Shown here piece after piece: positions 38,601 to 49,949 of a DNA stretch of 64,000 nucleotides. The stretch's first letter is position 1; each line of letters opens with the position of its first letter. Below the pieces are notes generated by a model. That model was not told where the DNA came from, ran no database searches, and saw only the letters and a list, made by a program, of their open reading frames with translations. The stretch comes from Ophiosphaerella korrae (Eukaryota > Ascomycota > Dothideomycetes > Pleosporales > Phaeosphaeriaceae). The stretch spans positions 1 to 64,000 of the forward strand of contig JALNQF010000192.1 of the NCBI GenBank assembly GCA_028456385.1, read 5' to 3'. The position numbers and the translations under genes were made by a program.

Positions 38601-39470
38601 TGTATTAGGGAGGATAGCTTCTTTCTTGCGTAGATGTAGTAAGAAGGAATTAACGCTATTACTACTATACTATTAATAGTTCTAGAACTTAGAGTAGTTT
38701 TAAAACTTTGTTAATACTAGGTCTTAGACTAGCTAGCGCTATTCTACCTTTAATTTATCCTAGGTCTAAATAACTTTGTTATTAATCTTCTATTATAGTA
38801 GTTTACAATAGATATTGTATTAGATTATATTTAATACCTAATAGAGTCTCGTGTTAGTATCTTCTAGAGCTTAAACTAATCTAAAAGTAGTTTCTATGTT
38901 TCTAGCCTAGGTTTACACCTATTATAGCGTAAGTTATTACTTTTTAAAGCCTAACTTAGGTCTTAGTAGTACTTTATTAAGTGTACTTATAAGTTTACCT
39001 ATATTATTATAGGCTGCCCTAGGGTAGCCTATAGTAGTTCTACTACTACTAGTACCTAGTAGTATATATAATACTATATTAACTTAGTCCTCTAACTTTA
39101 TAATTACTTTAGGTAGAGAACTATTACTTTATACTTTAAATAAAGCGTTTATTAATTTTTAAATAAACTACTATAAAGTTTCTTCTATTAGCTCTAATAA
39201 AGCCTTTCCTAAGAAAGTAGTATTACTCTCTATTCTTTTTAGAAGGGGTATAGGGTCTATTACTTACCTTAGAGCGTTCTCCTAGAGTAGTAAGGGCTTA
39301 TTATCTAATAACCTATTTATAACTACGTTACTAGCCTCTATATCTTAGGAAGATAGTAGGTTAGTCTTAAAAAGGCTTTACTAGGCTAACTAGCTACTAC
39401 GTATAAGTCTTTAATTAGTTATAATAAATTTAATCTAACGACTACTTCTTAGTTAGAGTAAGAAAGATTT
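38600..39470 (-). pseudogene. Gag region of element 3
   Basis: Minus-strand sequence between the 5' LTR and pol, where gag is expected. I cannot define the ends or a zinc knuckle with confidence. Confidence 0.35.
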
Positions 39471-39474
39471 AAAT

Positions 39475-39707
39475 TATAAAGAGTATTTAGTAAGAGTTAG
39501 ATATAATAGAATAATAGGTATATTAATAAAGTAAGATAAATCCTTAAAGGATTTATAGGCTTACGAAGGTGTTTATATATCTAAAGAGCGTACGTAATCC
39601 TAAGTAGCTCTAAGGGTAATCCTAGGGGTACCTAAAGAGCTTAAAAGAAGGTTTAAAGGGAGAAGCTTAAAGAGAGGTTTTAGGTAGAGAGAAAAGTACC
39701 TATAACA
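39475..39707 (-). repeat. 5' LTR of element 3
   Basis: 233 bp, TATAAAGAG to ACCTATAACA. The terminal CA survives in this copy. Confidence 0.92.
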
Positions 39708-39712
39708 AAAAT

Positions 39713-39827
39713 ATCTTCTATTATTATTAGTTATTATAGATTACTTATATAAGCTTTACTATTAACTTACAATTTACTAACTCTTATAATATAAGATACT
39801 ATAGTTAATAATAGTAGGCCTATTATA
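39713..39827 (+). repeat. 3' LTR of element 2, second part
   Basis: Last 115 bp of the split LTR, ATCTTCTATTATTATTAG to CCTATTATA, followed by AGTCT. The right target copy AAAAT of element 3 precedes it at 39,708-39,712. Confidence 0.92.
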
Positions 39828-39839
39828 AGTCTATTAAGT

Positions 39840-39960
39840 AGTCTACTCTTCTTAAATCTAAGCTAGATTTTAAGGATATAGTAAGGGCTACTCTAGCTCC
39901 TACTACGTTAGGCGTATCTAACGTATCTCTACTTATTACTAATAGCGTAAGTCTTTTTAG
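39840..39960 (+). pseudogene. End of antisense frame of element D
   Basis: Plus-strand stretch reading KSKLDFKDIVRATLAPTTLG and onward. It parallels the EAKLDLDKAFSVAIVSPVLD stretch of element 1 (minus strand, about 6,905-6,845) and the TLASIILGVPNISLSSTKSV stretch of element E. Confidence 0.42.
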
Positions 39961-39979
39961 TTTTCTACTAAGTAGTCTA

Positions 39980-42900
39980 GAAGACTTTAACCTTAGAGCT
40001 CCTCTAATTTCTTAGAGTAATTAAAGTTTTCTTCTAGTTTCTATATATCTTCCTATAGTTATCCTCTTTTATTAGTACTTATCTATCTTACTAAGTAGTA
40101 GTTCTTTTTATTATAGAACTAGTATTATAAGATCTTCTTTAATTTTTAGTCTTCTTATTCTCTATATATATCTACTTTATATACTAGTAGTACTATATAG
40201 AATATTAAGTATATCCTTATTTTATCTTGTAGTCTTAACTTAAATATAACTAATATAACTTTCTTTTCTATTTTATATAGTCTAATCTTTATATAATCTA
40301 ATTTTAATTTTAATTATTTACTCTTAATATTTCTTTATACTAACTATACTTTTTCTTTTATTTTAAATTAGAGTCTCTTATTGTATTTCTTGTTATAGTA
40401 TTTTAATATTTAATTCTATAGGAACTTAGTATCTTATTATAGTTAATTATGTATTTTCTTAAGCCTATTAGTAAAGTTTTCTCTTCTTAGAGACTAAGAT
40501 ACTTTAAATCTTAGTATTTAGTATATATTAGGATTAAATCTATAATTTATAAAAAAAAGTAATACTCTTATTACTACATTCTTTATACTATTATATACTA
40601 GCTATACTATAAGTAGTAGCTATAGTTAATTATTCTAGTTATAGTTAAGGTAGTATCTTAAGTACTACTCTACTATTTAGTTTATACGTTCTAACTATCT
40701 ATCTATCTATAGGTAGTATACTATTAACATTTAATAATTAATTTCTAATAATACTATTATTATTCTCTATAATTTTAATATAAATCTTATATCTCTATCT
40801 ATAATAATCTTATCTAGAATACTATACTAGCTAACTATAGTCCCTAGGACCTAGTATATAGTAGTCTCTATTTTACTTCTTTCTTTATATAGTCTAAAGT
40901 ATAAGTACTTTATAAGCTTATCTACTATTATTAAGATTCTATTATACTTAACTCTTAATATTAGATCTTTTAACTTAAGTAACTTTGTAATAAAGTCTAT
41001 TACAATTACTTCCTAAAGTTATTCTAGTACTTTAACTAGTTATAGTATTCTATATAGTATATATCTATTATACTTATTCCTATAATATTCTATACAATCT
41101 TATAGCTTCTATTACTAGTTATTTTACTAATAAGATATAGTAATTCTTTAAAAGCTTATCTAATATCTTGTTAATACCTTAGTATCTATATACTAGTAGT
41201 TTATAGAAGTATTATATAAATTCTTTTTATATCTTATTTAGAATATATATTTATTTATAACCTTTTATAAGTCTTTCTTAGATTTTAGATTTTTCTATTT
41301 CCTTCTAAATCTATTTATCTAGCTCGCTATTTTTTCTCTTTTGTGTTATAGCTATTCTAGGTATATTTAGGACTAAATATCTTTTTTTATTCTAAACTAG
41401 AACTATACTTATAGTATTTACTTCTTTATATAAGTCTAGTCTTCTACTTAGAGTATCTATAAACTAATTATCTTTACTCTTAGTATATATAATTTTAAGG
41501 TTAAATATTAATAAGTATTTTTACTATCTTATGTAGTATTATAATAAGTCCTTATTTATTATAAATCTTATAAGATTTTTATAGTCTATATAGACCCTTA
41601 TCTTATATTTTACTTTTTATAGGTATACTCTTTATTATTTAAATACTTTAGAAATTACTTGTATTTCTTTATTATAGATTAGATAGTTAAGTTTTACTAT
41701 TTTTATCTTCTTATAGAAGTATTCTACTAAGTACTTTTACTTAGTTTTTAGATCTACTTGTATTAGTGCTATTCTATAGACTAAATTAGATACGTCTATT
41801 TTTACTATTACTAGTAAGTTTAGGTTATATATTTTAATAACTAGATATTCTATAAATTTTCTTTTAATATAGTTAAATTCTTTGTTATACTCTATTATTT
41901 ACTTAAATAGCGTATTTTTTCTTAAAAGTCTAATTAATAGCTCTATATACTTAGACTATATTACTATAAGTTTTTTATAAAAGTTTATTAGCTTATAGAA
42001 CTATTATACTTCTTATAAGTTAATTAGTATTAGCTATTCTTTAATTAACTTAATTTTACTTAGGTTAATTCTAATTTTTCTTATTTTAATAATAAATCTA
42101 AAGAAGTCTATTTCTTTTATATAGAATTTGTATTTTCTTATCTTTAGAAATATCTTATTTTCTACTAGTCTTTCTAGTACCTTATATATATAGTATATAT
42201 ATTCTTCCTCTAATTCTAAAAATATAAGGATATTATCTAAGTATATATATAGAAATATATATAAGTATTCTTTTAGAACTATATTAATTCTTTCTTAAAA
42301 CGCTACTAGTATATTTATTAATCTAAAACGTATAACTATATATTTAGAATACTATTTTCTATTTACTACTTTTCTTAATCTTAATCTAGTAGTAGGCGTT
42401 TTAGATATCTAGCTTTGTTAAGATTTAAGCTTTTTATAACCTATCTTATATTTTATCTATTTATAGTAAAGGATATTAGTTCTTATTTATAATTACGATT
42501 ATCGTTTAAAGTCTACGTAAAGTTAATTATTATTTATTCCCTTTTTAGTTATAAATATAAGTCTATATACTACTAAAGATTAAGAGTTTTATATTTATTT
42601 TTTCTTTATTGCATTTTTTATAAATACTTAATTTTTAATTCTTCTTCTATTTTCTTATAGATAGAGCTCTATTGTATATCTTTTCCTTCTTCTATATCTA
42701 TTACTAAGTCTTATAGCTAATATTCTAGAAGATAGTGTTTAAGTTCTAAAAGTTACTTTTCCTATTTCTTATATTTATCTAGGAATTCTCCTTTATATAT
42801 ACTTATATTAGCTTTAAATATATCTTTTCTTAAGTAACTTATTTCTCGTATTCTTTAATTAATCCTTAGGTTAGCTATCTACAACTATAGTATCCTTAAG

Positions 42901-45140
42901 ATTACGTCTTATTTATTATTAATTGTTGTTATATCTATAACTATATTCTTAATTTCTAACCTTTTTAGCTTTAGCGTAGAGGGTACTATTTTAAACCTTA
43001 TAAGTTCTTAGAATAGTTTTCCTTTAATTATACTTAACTATTAAAAATACTTCTTAGTTATATAATATATTCTTTAATCTTTTATAAACTTCTTAGATAT
43101 AAATTTCCTTATAGCTCTCCTATTAATTATAACTTATATCTATTTTCTTTAGAAGATACTTTTCTTTATAATATATAGGCTTATTATACTTTTAAGCTTC
43201 TCCTATTTTCGCTATTTATTAAATTCTCTACCTTATTATAGCTATAATCTTACTTATTCTTTACTTTCTTTATATTTTATATATTTATTATTTATATATT
43301 TATACTATAGTTTTCTTAGGACGTATTTTCTAGATAGTTTCTTTTTTAGTCTTATAGCTATATATTCTTTATTAGGTATTTTTATAATTTCTTATCCTTT
43401 AATATCTATAGTCTAGATTACCTTTATATAGTTATATTCTTTTCTTCTTATTAGCTATATATAGTTTCTTACTTTAGGTTCTCTATATATAAAGTAATTT
43501 GTATTTAGGTATAATACTTATAATACTTTAAAATGCGCTAAGTATTCTAGGTTTATTCTCTTATCGTCCCCTTTCTAGTACCTATCTATACTAGGTATTA
43601 TTTTTACTAGGATATAGTATACTACTAGTATACCTAGTATATAGGCTTTATTAATCTATCTTGTTTTCTTTTCTAGGTCTTACTACTTTCTTTATATTAG
43701 TATTCTTCTAACTATAACTATATATTACTCTACCTATTATTAGAATACTATAATTTTTATATTTTTAGGATTATATATTCTCTAGTCTTTATACGCTTTT
43801 TCTATACGTATAACTAGTAAGTATCTCTAAATATATTACTATTATATTATAAGTTCCTCTACACTTTCTATACTATAGCTATTATAGTATTTTTTATTAA
43901 ATTAGGTATACTCTATACTTTTAATTTTAACTTATCTCTTATTACCTCCTAGACTTTTAAGGGTAAATATAGTAGTTTCTTTATTACTTCCTCTTTAAGT
44001 AGTAATTAATAGAGTTAAGAGTTTTTCTAAACTTCTATTAGTAAATCCTTTATATTTCTTATTTCTTTAAGCTAATTTTAAGTTCTTTCTTTTATTACTA
44101 CTACTCTTTTCTTCTATAAAAACTATCTTACTCCTTACTTACTTTAGAAGTATATAGAGTAGTTATTTTTATAATAAAAGATTTAATTAAGTATTATATA
44201 CTATATTTCTCTATTTACTACTACTTTCTCTTAAGGCTTAGCTATTACTTTCTATACTTTCTTCTTATCTTTAGTTATCTTTAACTAGGCTTCTTTTACT
44301 AGATCTTTACTTTAATAGTCTTTTATAAAGTATCTTAGTTTCTTATATTTATAGTATATAGAGTCTTTTCTCTTTAATACTATCCTTAGTAGTCTATTAT
44401 ATAGTAGCTTTTCTTACTATAATTAAAGTACTTAAAGGCTTTATTCTTATTCTTTCTATCTTTATTAGTGTCTAGTACTATAAGATCTTTACTATTATAG
44501 CTACCTAATAGTTCTCTATACTTATTTATTCTCTATTCTTAGAGGTTATTATTAATATATATTACTTATCTCTTTAGAGCTTTTAGTATCTTTAGTTTCT
44601 CTATCTAGATTAACTTATATTAGATACTTAAATTTAGTCTGTGTTTAAATTTTAATATTAAAGATAGATTCTTCTATCTTATATATATAACTTTCTTTTT
44701 GTCTATATTAAAGTATAATACCTATACGTCTATTTAGAGTAGTATAGCTACTAAGAAGAGTCTTAGTTTCTTCTTTATTCTATTAAACTTCTTAAGTTTA
44801 AGTAGCTTTAGTAGCTTCTTTATTATACTTAGCTCTAATTATTTAGTAACTAATTCTATCTAGTTCTATCTAGCTATAATAGCTTTTATCTAAGCTTTAT
44901 TCTTCTAAACGTAGTCTTTTAGCTCTTTATTCTACTTAGTTAGAATATTAATTATACTTTGTATATTCTCTTTATTTATAATTAGATTGTTTAGGTTTAT
45001 CTTAACTACTCTTTAGTTAGTTACGTCTAACTTATAGCTACTTAGGAGTACCTTACTTGCTCTTATAAGTATACCTTCTACTATATTTATTAGCTTAGAC
45101 TATGTACTACTTACGCTTTACTTCTTCTAATAACCTAATT
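39980..45140 (-). pseudogene. Gag-Pol polyprotein of element D, RIP-inactivated with gag deletion
   Basis: Minus-strand copy of the family A polyprotein: gag start about 45,100, zinc knuckle region about 44,450-44,320, protease region about 43,140-43,110, RT with the FTKLDIQNAYYQIRI region near 42,410 and YLDD-type motif near 42,235, RNase H about 41,900-41,560, integrase about 41,500-40,450, chromodomain about 40,120-39,985. Compared with element C, roughly 0.27 kb of gag (C 17,920-18,185) is missing near 44,685. Stops are at former Gln codons. Confidence 0.75.
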
Positions 45141-45147
45141 AGTAAGG

Positions 45148-45545
45148 TATAATAGGGCTATAAGTTATTAACTACCTAAAGCCTTAAGGGAAAAGTTTAA
45201 GTAGATTAGAAGTTAATAACTAAGTTATATATTATAATTATGTAATAGGCTATAAATAGTAAATAATTCCTAATAGGCGATAGTAAGGTATTATCGCTCT
45301 TAGTTAGAGATTAGATTACTAATACTATCTTAATAATACGTATTACTACTAACTATATACCTAGTACTTATCTTATACTTTCTTACTTTATTATTCTACT
45401 TTTTATAAAGTTATAAAGTTATTACGTATCTCTATTATAATTAATTACTTAATTAAGCTTATTATCTTATAAGTTATATATATTATTATCTTCTAGTATA
45501 GAGCTAATTAGTTCTATTTAGTTTTCTTCTATTACTACTATAATA
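45148..45545 (-). repeat. 5' LTR of element D
   Basis: About 398 bp, TATAATAGGG to CTATAATA. Gag begins immediately to its left (TTAGTAAGG edge shared with element 1 in reverse complement), so this is the 5' LTR. Confidence 0.8.
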
Positions 45546-45549
45546 CTCT

Positions 45550-47460
45550 CTTTAGCTAAAGATTTACTAGCTACTAGTAACTACTCTACTTACTAAGTAG
45601 TTACTTAGTATATATAGCTTTAATACCTCTCTTTTAGTTAGCTCTCTATCTACTATTTACTTTCTTTTTAATTAACTAGTAACTATACTTTCTAGAGCTA
45701 TCTTATATAAAGTCTACTTTATATAAATTTTCTTAAGAAGAAGTTAACTAGCTTCTACTAAGCTAGGTTACCTTTAGTTAAGACTAATTAGCTTAATATA
45801 CTTATAATTACTCTACCTAAAGTATTTACTTTTACTTTAGTCTCTTTTTCTTATATAATGTATATAATGATAAGTACTTTAAAGAAAGTATCTTTTAGTT
45901 TTTAGAAGGCTTAACGTACTTCTTTTCTAATCTTAATTATATAGCTTTCTTTCTTCTTTTAGGTAAGCTTACCTTAGGCTATATTTAAGCCTTTTTAAGG
46001 TAATCTTATTAGTAGTAAAGTAATATAAGAAAATCTACTTATAAATTTCTTCTAGTAGTTTATAATACTAATAAATACTCTTATTTTATATACTATAAAT
46101 AGAATTAGCTATTCTTAAACTATTTTAATATAACTTATATCTACGCTAACTTCTTTAAGTAAATTAATATACTTAAAGTACTCTATATAATATATACACT
46201 ACTTATACTTCTTAAGCTATATAAATAGCTTAAATTAGTATAGCATTTCTAGTACTTTCTTTACGTTACTTATATACCGCTCTTTTATATTTAAGAAAAC
46301 TATAATATTATTAAAGTAGATAATACAAGTAATATTAACAAGACTTACTAATACCTAGTTTATATAAGCTTAGAACTAAGCTAAAGTATTTATAAAGCTA
46401 AAAGGTATTACTATATACTTAAAGTAGCTATACTTAGTCCTAAAAGTAGTTTTCTATCTATTACTTTTTTTAATTTTAATATAGTAGTACTTATCTCTAA
46501 TATTAAACTTCGTATAGTACTTTACTTAAGCTAACTACTTTAGTAACTCTATAATTAGAAGTAATAGATACTAGTTCTTAAGAGTTATCTTACTAAGACC
46601 TCTATAGTCTATCTATAGCTTTAAGTAACTATCTTTTTTCTTTATAAAAAGTATTAGCACTTTTACTAGAGATTTTAAGTATTTTATCTCCTCTTAACTA
46701 ATAAAGTTAGCTAAGTACTTCCTTAGTACTTATAACTTAGTTACTAATAGATTATATAATAGCTAATAAAGTAGTTATATATCTTATATAAAATTAATAG
46801 CTAAGTCTTAAAGTCTATACTATACTTAAGTTTTAGAGTTTTCTCTAGAAGCTATATTTATATACTTAGCGTATTATAAGAGTAATAAGCCTCTTTTAGA
46901 GCTAATTAGGCTACTTTAGCTTATATAGCTTACTAAATACGCGTATATATTATTTTATAGACTACGTATTATTTAGTTAAACTATTTAGTATCTTTTATA
47001 CTTACTAGTTTAAACTAAAGTATATCTTTAGCTTTTTTACTTTAGAAGAGTACTCTCTTAGTACTATAGCTTATCTTAAGTTAATACTTATTAACCTAAA
47101 GTAAACTAAAGTATATATTATCTTTCTTAGTATCTATTACTATAAATATTACCTAGTATATCTATATACGCCTACGTATATCTATAAAGGTAATCTTTAC
47201 TATTATATTAAGTAGTAAAGTAATAAAAAAGCTTTATTCTTTTACTAATATAGCTAATAAGAAGTTAAGTTAATACTCTCTATCTTTAATAGCCTTAAGC
47301 TATAGTACTATACTTATTACTAATTTAATTATTAAGAAATATCTTAGCTTTATAAAGGTAGTATTATAGAAAAAGTATAAGTTTTTTTTTTTCTTAATAA
47401 AGCTATATAAGATATAAAGTAAGAGATTAGTCTTTAGAGGTTTTTTTTTTCTAGCTTTAG
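45550..47460 (-). pseudogene. Pol fragment of element F (RT and RNase H)
   Basis: Gypsy reverse transcriptase and start of RNase H on the minus strand. Order on that strand: RYRGL-type motif (46,595), active-site motif (46,300), connection region (45,960-45,800). Codons for Trp and Gln read as stops. Truncated in RNase H by the LTR of element D, so it lacks integrase. Confidence 0.65.
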
Positions 47461-47469
47461 TAAAGCTAT

Positions 47470-47689
47470 TATAAAGGAGTTATCTCTTATATCTTTTAAT
47501 TTTGCGCTAATATTAGTAAGTTTATAACTTACTAATATTTAACTACTTTTCTACTTTTAGTTAGCGCTTAGTAAGCTACTAGGTATATATACCTAGTACT
47601 TACTTAGATAGCTTTATCTACTATTTACTCTCTTTAGTTAATTATTAAAATTCTCTTATTAAGTTATCTTTCGTAAAGTCTACCTTATA
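47470..47689 (+). repeat. Solo LTR of the element B family
   Basis: 220 bp, TATAAAGGAG to CTACCTTATA, flanked by a perfect GCTAT duplication (47,465-47,469 and 47,690-47,694). It is the reverse complement of the element B LTR. It contains a two-unit version of the LTR minisatellite (47,509-47,540). A single LTR with an intact target duplication is the expected product of recombination between the two LTRs of a full element. Confidence 0.9.
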
Positions 47690-47694
47690 GCTAT

Positions 47695-48700
47695 ACTTAT
47701 TATTTATTTTTTTAGCTTTAATTAATTAATTATTTTATATTTAGAGTCTTTATAGTTAAAATATATAAAAAGCTAGTAATTAGCTTTATCTCTACGCTTT
47801 TTAGGCTTAGCTAGGTTATTTTATACCTATTTATCTTACTTTACTTTTTTTAGAGTTTTCTTATACTTTTCTAACTCTAACTAGTTTATTTAGTAGTTTT
47901 TCTTCTTCTTTTTAACTTCTTTAGTTTATAATAGTTAGGTTTACACTTTAGTATATAGCTAGCGTTAGTATATAATATTAGCTTACTCTTTTACTTAGGT
48001 AAGTATTATTAGCTTATTAAGTAGAAAAAGTACTAATTAATCTTATATTACATATAATAGTACTCCTCTATACTCTAATACTTATAGCTCTAAGGTTTAG
48101 CTTAGTAGCTCTTTTTAGAATATATATATATACTCTAGTAAGTCTATTAGAGATTATTTATATTACTATCTATTGTTTTTTAAAGGATAATAGGCTTATA
48201 TCTAATATTTAATATATATTCTAAGTGTATTTAGTTTTACTACCTTTAAATTAGCCTATTTTAGCACTTATATAGGGGTAAGACTTTACTTACTCTTATA
48301 GTAGTCCTTTTAAGTTAATTTTAGTAGTTTAGAGAAGTATCTAATACTAAATTATACGTTTTAGATTTCTATAGTAAAGTATTAAAAGATCTAAAAGAAA
48401 TAGGTCTTATAGTCTCTTTCTTTATAGTTATATTTTATTCTATCTTTTTTTATAAATATTTATAAAGGTTCTAGTTATAGTAAGTTTATAGCTAAGAATT
48501 AAGTTTAGCTAAGTATACTAGTAGTAAGAGTAGCTATTTTAACTACTAATTACTTTATTACTTTATATTAAGTATAAAGCTTTCTTAGTACTTATACTTC
48601 TTTAAAATTATAGGTCTCTTAGTACTATATATAGAGTTCTTCTAACTCTATAGTAGTATTACTTTAAATTAAGCTAGATTAGCCTTATTTACTTTATAGT
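47695..48700 (-). pseudogene. Gag-like region of element F
   Basis: Minus-strand frame with gag-like composition, for example ELEELYIQY-x-ETYNF near 48,650, upstream of the RT region of F and in the same orientation. Former Gln codons read TAG or TAA. The product is not identified beyond probable gag. Confidence 0.45.
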
Positions 48701-48771
48701 ATATTATTAATATAACTTTTCTTATCTCTTTATATATACTATACTAGGGATAGCTTATTATCTTATACTAT

Positions 48772-49032
48772 TATAGTAAAGTATTATAAAGAAAAGAATA
48801 GTAAAAAGGAGGTAAGTAGTTACTAAGAAAATACAAGTACTAAAGGCTTTATAAGGAAGCAAACTATTAAGGAGAAGAGGTATAAGAGGGCTAATAAGCT
48901 TTTAGGTTGTAGAATACAATCTATAGGAGTATAAATAATATTTAGAGTTAGTTTAGCTAATAAAGTTTAAGTTCCCTAAGACTAATAAGCTCTTAGGCCC
49001 TAGATCTATATTAAGTACACAACTTTATAACA
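48772..49032 (+). repeat. 5' LTR of element G
   Basis: 261 bp, TATAGTAAAG to TTTATAACA; matches 59,754-60,013. Confidence 0.85.
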
Positions 49033-49085
49033 AATAGTAACTAACGCAAAACTTAAACCTATAACCTTAGCTTTAGGAGCGCTAG

Positions 49086-49105
49086 CTTACGCACTATTGC
49101 GTAAG
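49086..49105. other. Perfect hairpin in 5' leader of element G
   Basis: CTTACGCA, loop CTAT, TGCGTAAG: an 8 bp perfect inverted repeat with a 4-base loop, 54 bp after the LTR. It keeps CpG and CpA in a region that has otherwise lost them. Confidence 0.7.
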
Positions 49106-49276
49106 GAATAGAATAGGTATAGGAATAGAATAAGTATAGGAATAGAATAGGTATAGGAATAGGTATAAGAATAGGCATAGGAATAGGCACAGGAATAGGC
49201 ATAGGAATAGGTATAGGAATAGGTATAGGAATAGGTATAGGAATAGGTATAAGAATAGATATAGTAATAGGTATAT
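49104..49276. repeat. Hexamer repeat, GGTATA and GGAATA alternating
   Basis: About 28 hexamers in tandem, mostly alternating GGAATA and GGTATA, with relics GGCATA and GGCACA that suggest the original unit held CA. A weaker continuation lies at 49,313-49,350. The reverse strand gives an artificial Ile-Pro repeat frame. Confidence 0.92.
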
Positions 49277-49350
49277 ACATAAAACTTAGGATAAGCTAAC
49301 TTATTTTATATAGGAATAGGTATAGTATAAGTATAAGTATAAAAATAGGA

Positions 49351-49900
49351 ATACGCTATAAATATATAGAGCCTAAGACCTAAAGGGCTATAGGTAGTAT
49401 AAAAGGCTAGTAGTGTAACTAGCTAAATATAAAAGAGGCTAATAGGAAATATTAGAGAAGCTTTTAGTAAGCCCTTAGGCACTTAATAAATAGCTAATAG
49501 AAGTATAGATAATAGGAATATTAAAATAGAAAAATAACTAGTAAGAAAATAGTAAAGATAGAAAAGGATAACAAGTAGTATAGTAAGAAGAAATAGCCTA
49601 GTAGTAGTAAGTATTATACTATAATTATAGATAAATAACGTATAAAGAGAGTAGTAAAAGAAAGAAGATTATAAAGTAATCTTAAGCTATAAGATCTAAC
49701 TTATTATCTAATAAAGAGACTATACTAAAGCTATCTCTTTACTAGCTAAGAACTTCTTTATATAACTTAGGACTTCTAAACCTAACACTTAAAGGACTAT
49801 AAAATATACCTAAAAGAATTAGTATACTAATAATAGATAATAGCTCTACTATCCTAAACATACTTTAACTAATATATAAAATATCTTTAGAGATATTTAG
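49351..49900. other. 5' leader of element G, no gene recognised
   Basis: AT-rich, between the hexamer repeat and gag. No motif seen on either strand. Confidence 0.5.
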
Positions 49901-49949
49901 CTAGCTTATAGTAGCTATTAAAATAGTAGTAAAATAAAATAGTAGAGTA

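Larger units (their letters stand above)
31688..39707 (-). mobile_element. Element 3, nested chromodomain Gypsy retrotransposon of a second family
   Basis: 8,020 bp with two 233 bp LTRs (31,688-31,920 and 39,475-39,707). The target duplication is AAAAC on the left and AAAAT on the right, explained by one C-to-T RIP change at a CpA. A pyrimidine tract inside the left LTR marks it as the 3' LTR of a minus-strand element. Minus-strand RT, RNase H, integrase and chromodomain follow in the expected order. About 1.7 kb between the chromodomain and the 3' LTR contains a plus-strand (antisense) reading frame. This is the innermost, hence youngest, insertion of its nest. Confidence 0.93.
24729..39827 (+). 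mobile_element. Element 2, family A Gypsy element interrupted by element 3
   Basis: Target duplication AGTCT at 24,724-24,728 and 39,828-39,832. The 5' LTR is 458 bp. The 3' LTR is 343 bp (31,345-31,687) plus 115 bp (39,713-39,827), also 458 bp once element 3 and its duplicated target are removed. The net length is about 7.07 kb, close to element 1. It is oriented opposite to D, in which it sits. RIP is heavier than in element 1: most CAA codons are lost as well as CAG. Confidence 0.93.
23784..45545 (-). mobile_element. Element D, family A Gypsy element split by elements 2 and 3
   Basis: 3' LTR 23,784-24,179, 3' region 24,180-24,728, gap filled by element 2 (24,729-39,827 plus its AGTCT duplication), then pol to gag 39,833-45,147 and 5' LTR 45,148-45,545. 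The two halves join exactly at the AGTCT duplication and continue the 3' region of family A. Left flank GTCGA and right flank CTCTC do not match, and different repeats flank the two sides. Either the target duplication is lost or the locus was rearranged. An internal deletion of roughly 0.27 kb affects gag near 44,685. Confidence 0.8.
45546..48771 (-). mobile_element. Element F, Gypsy fragment of a third family
   Basis: Minus-strand Gypsy remnant without visible LTRs of its own. RT motifs are LKL-x-IDYRGLSKITLKN near 46,595 and a YFDD-type motif (Asp now Asn) near 46,300. The RT-RNase H linker lies near 45,900, reading AF-x-KLKDTFFKV. Gag-like sequence lies at about 47,690-48,700. The left end is cut by the 5' LTR of D and the right end by element G. 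A solo B-type LTR interrupts it at 47,470-47,689. Integrase and the 3' end are absent here. Confidence 0.68.

Noticed and set aside
49059..49280. Minus-strand Ile-Pro repeat protein
   Set aside because: A by-product of the GGTATA/GGAATA hexamer array; no gene context.
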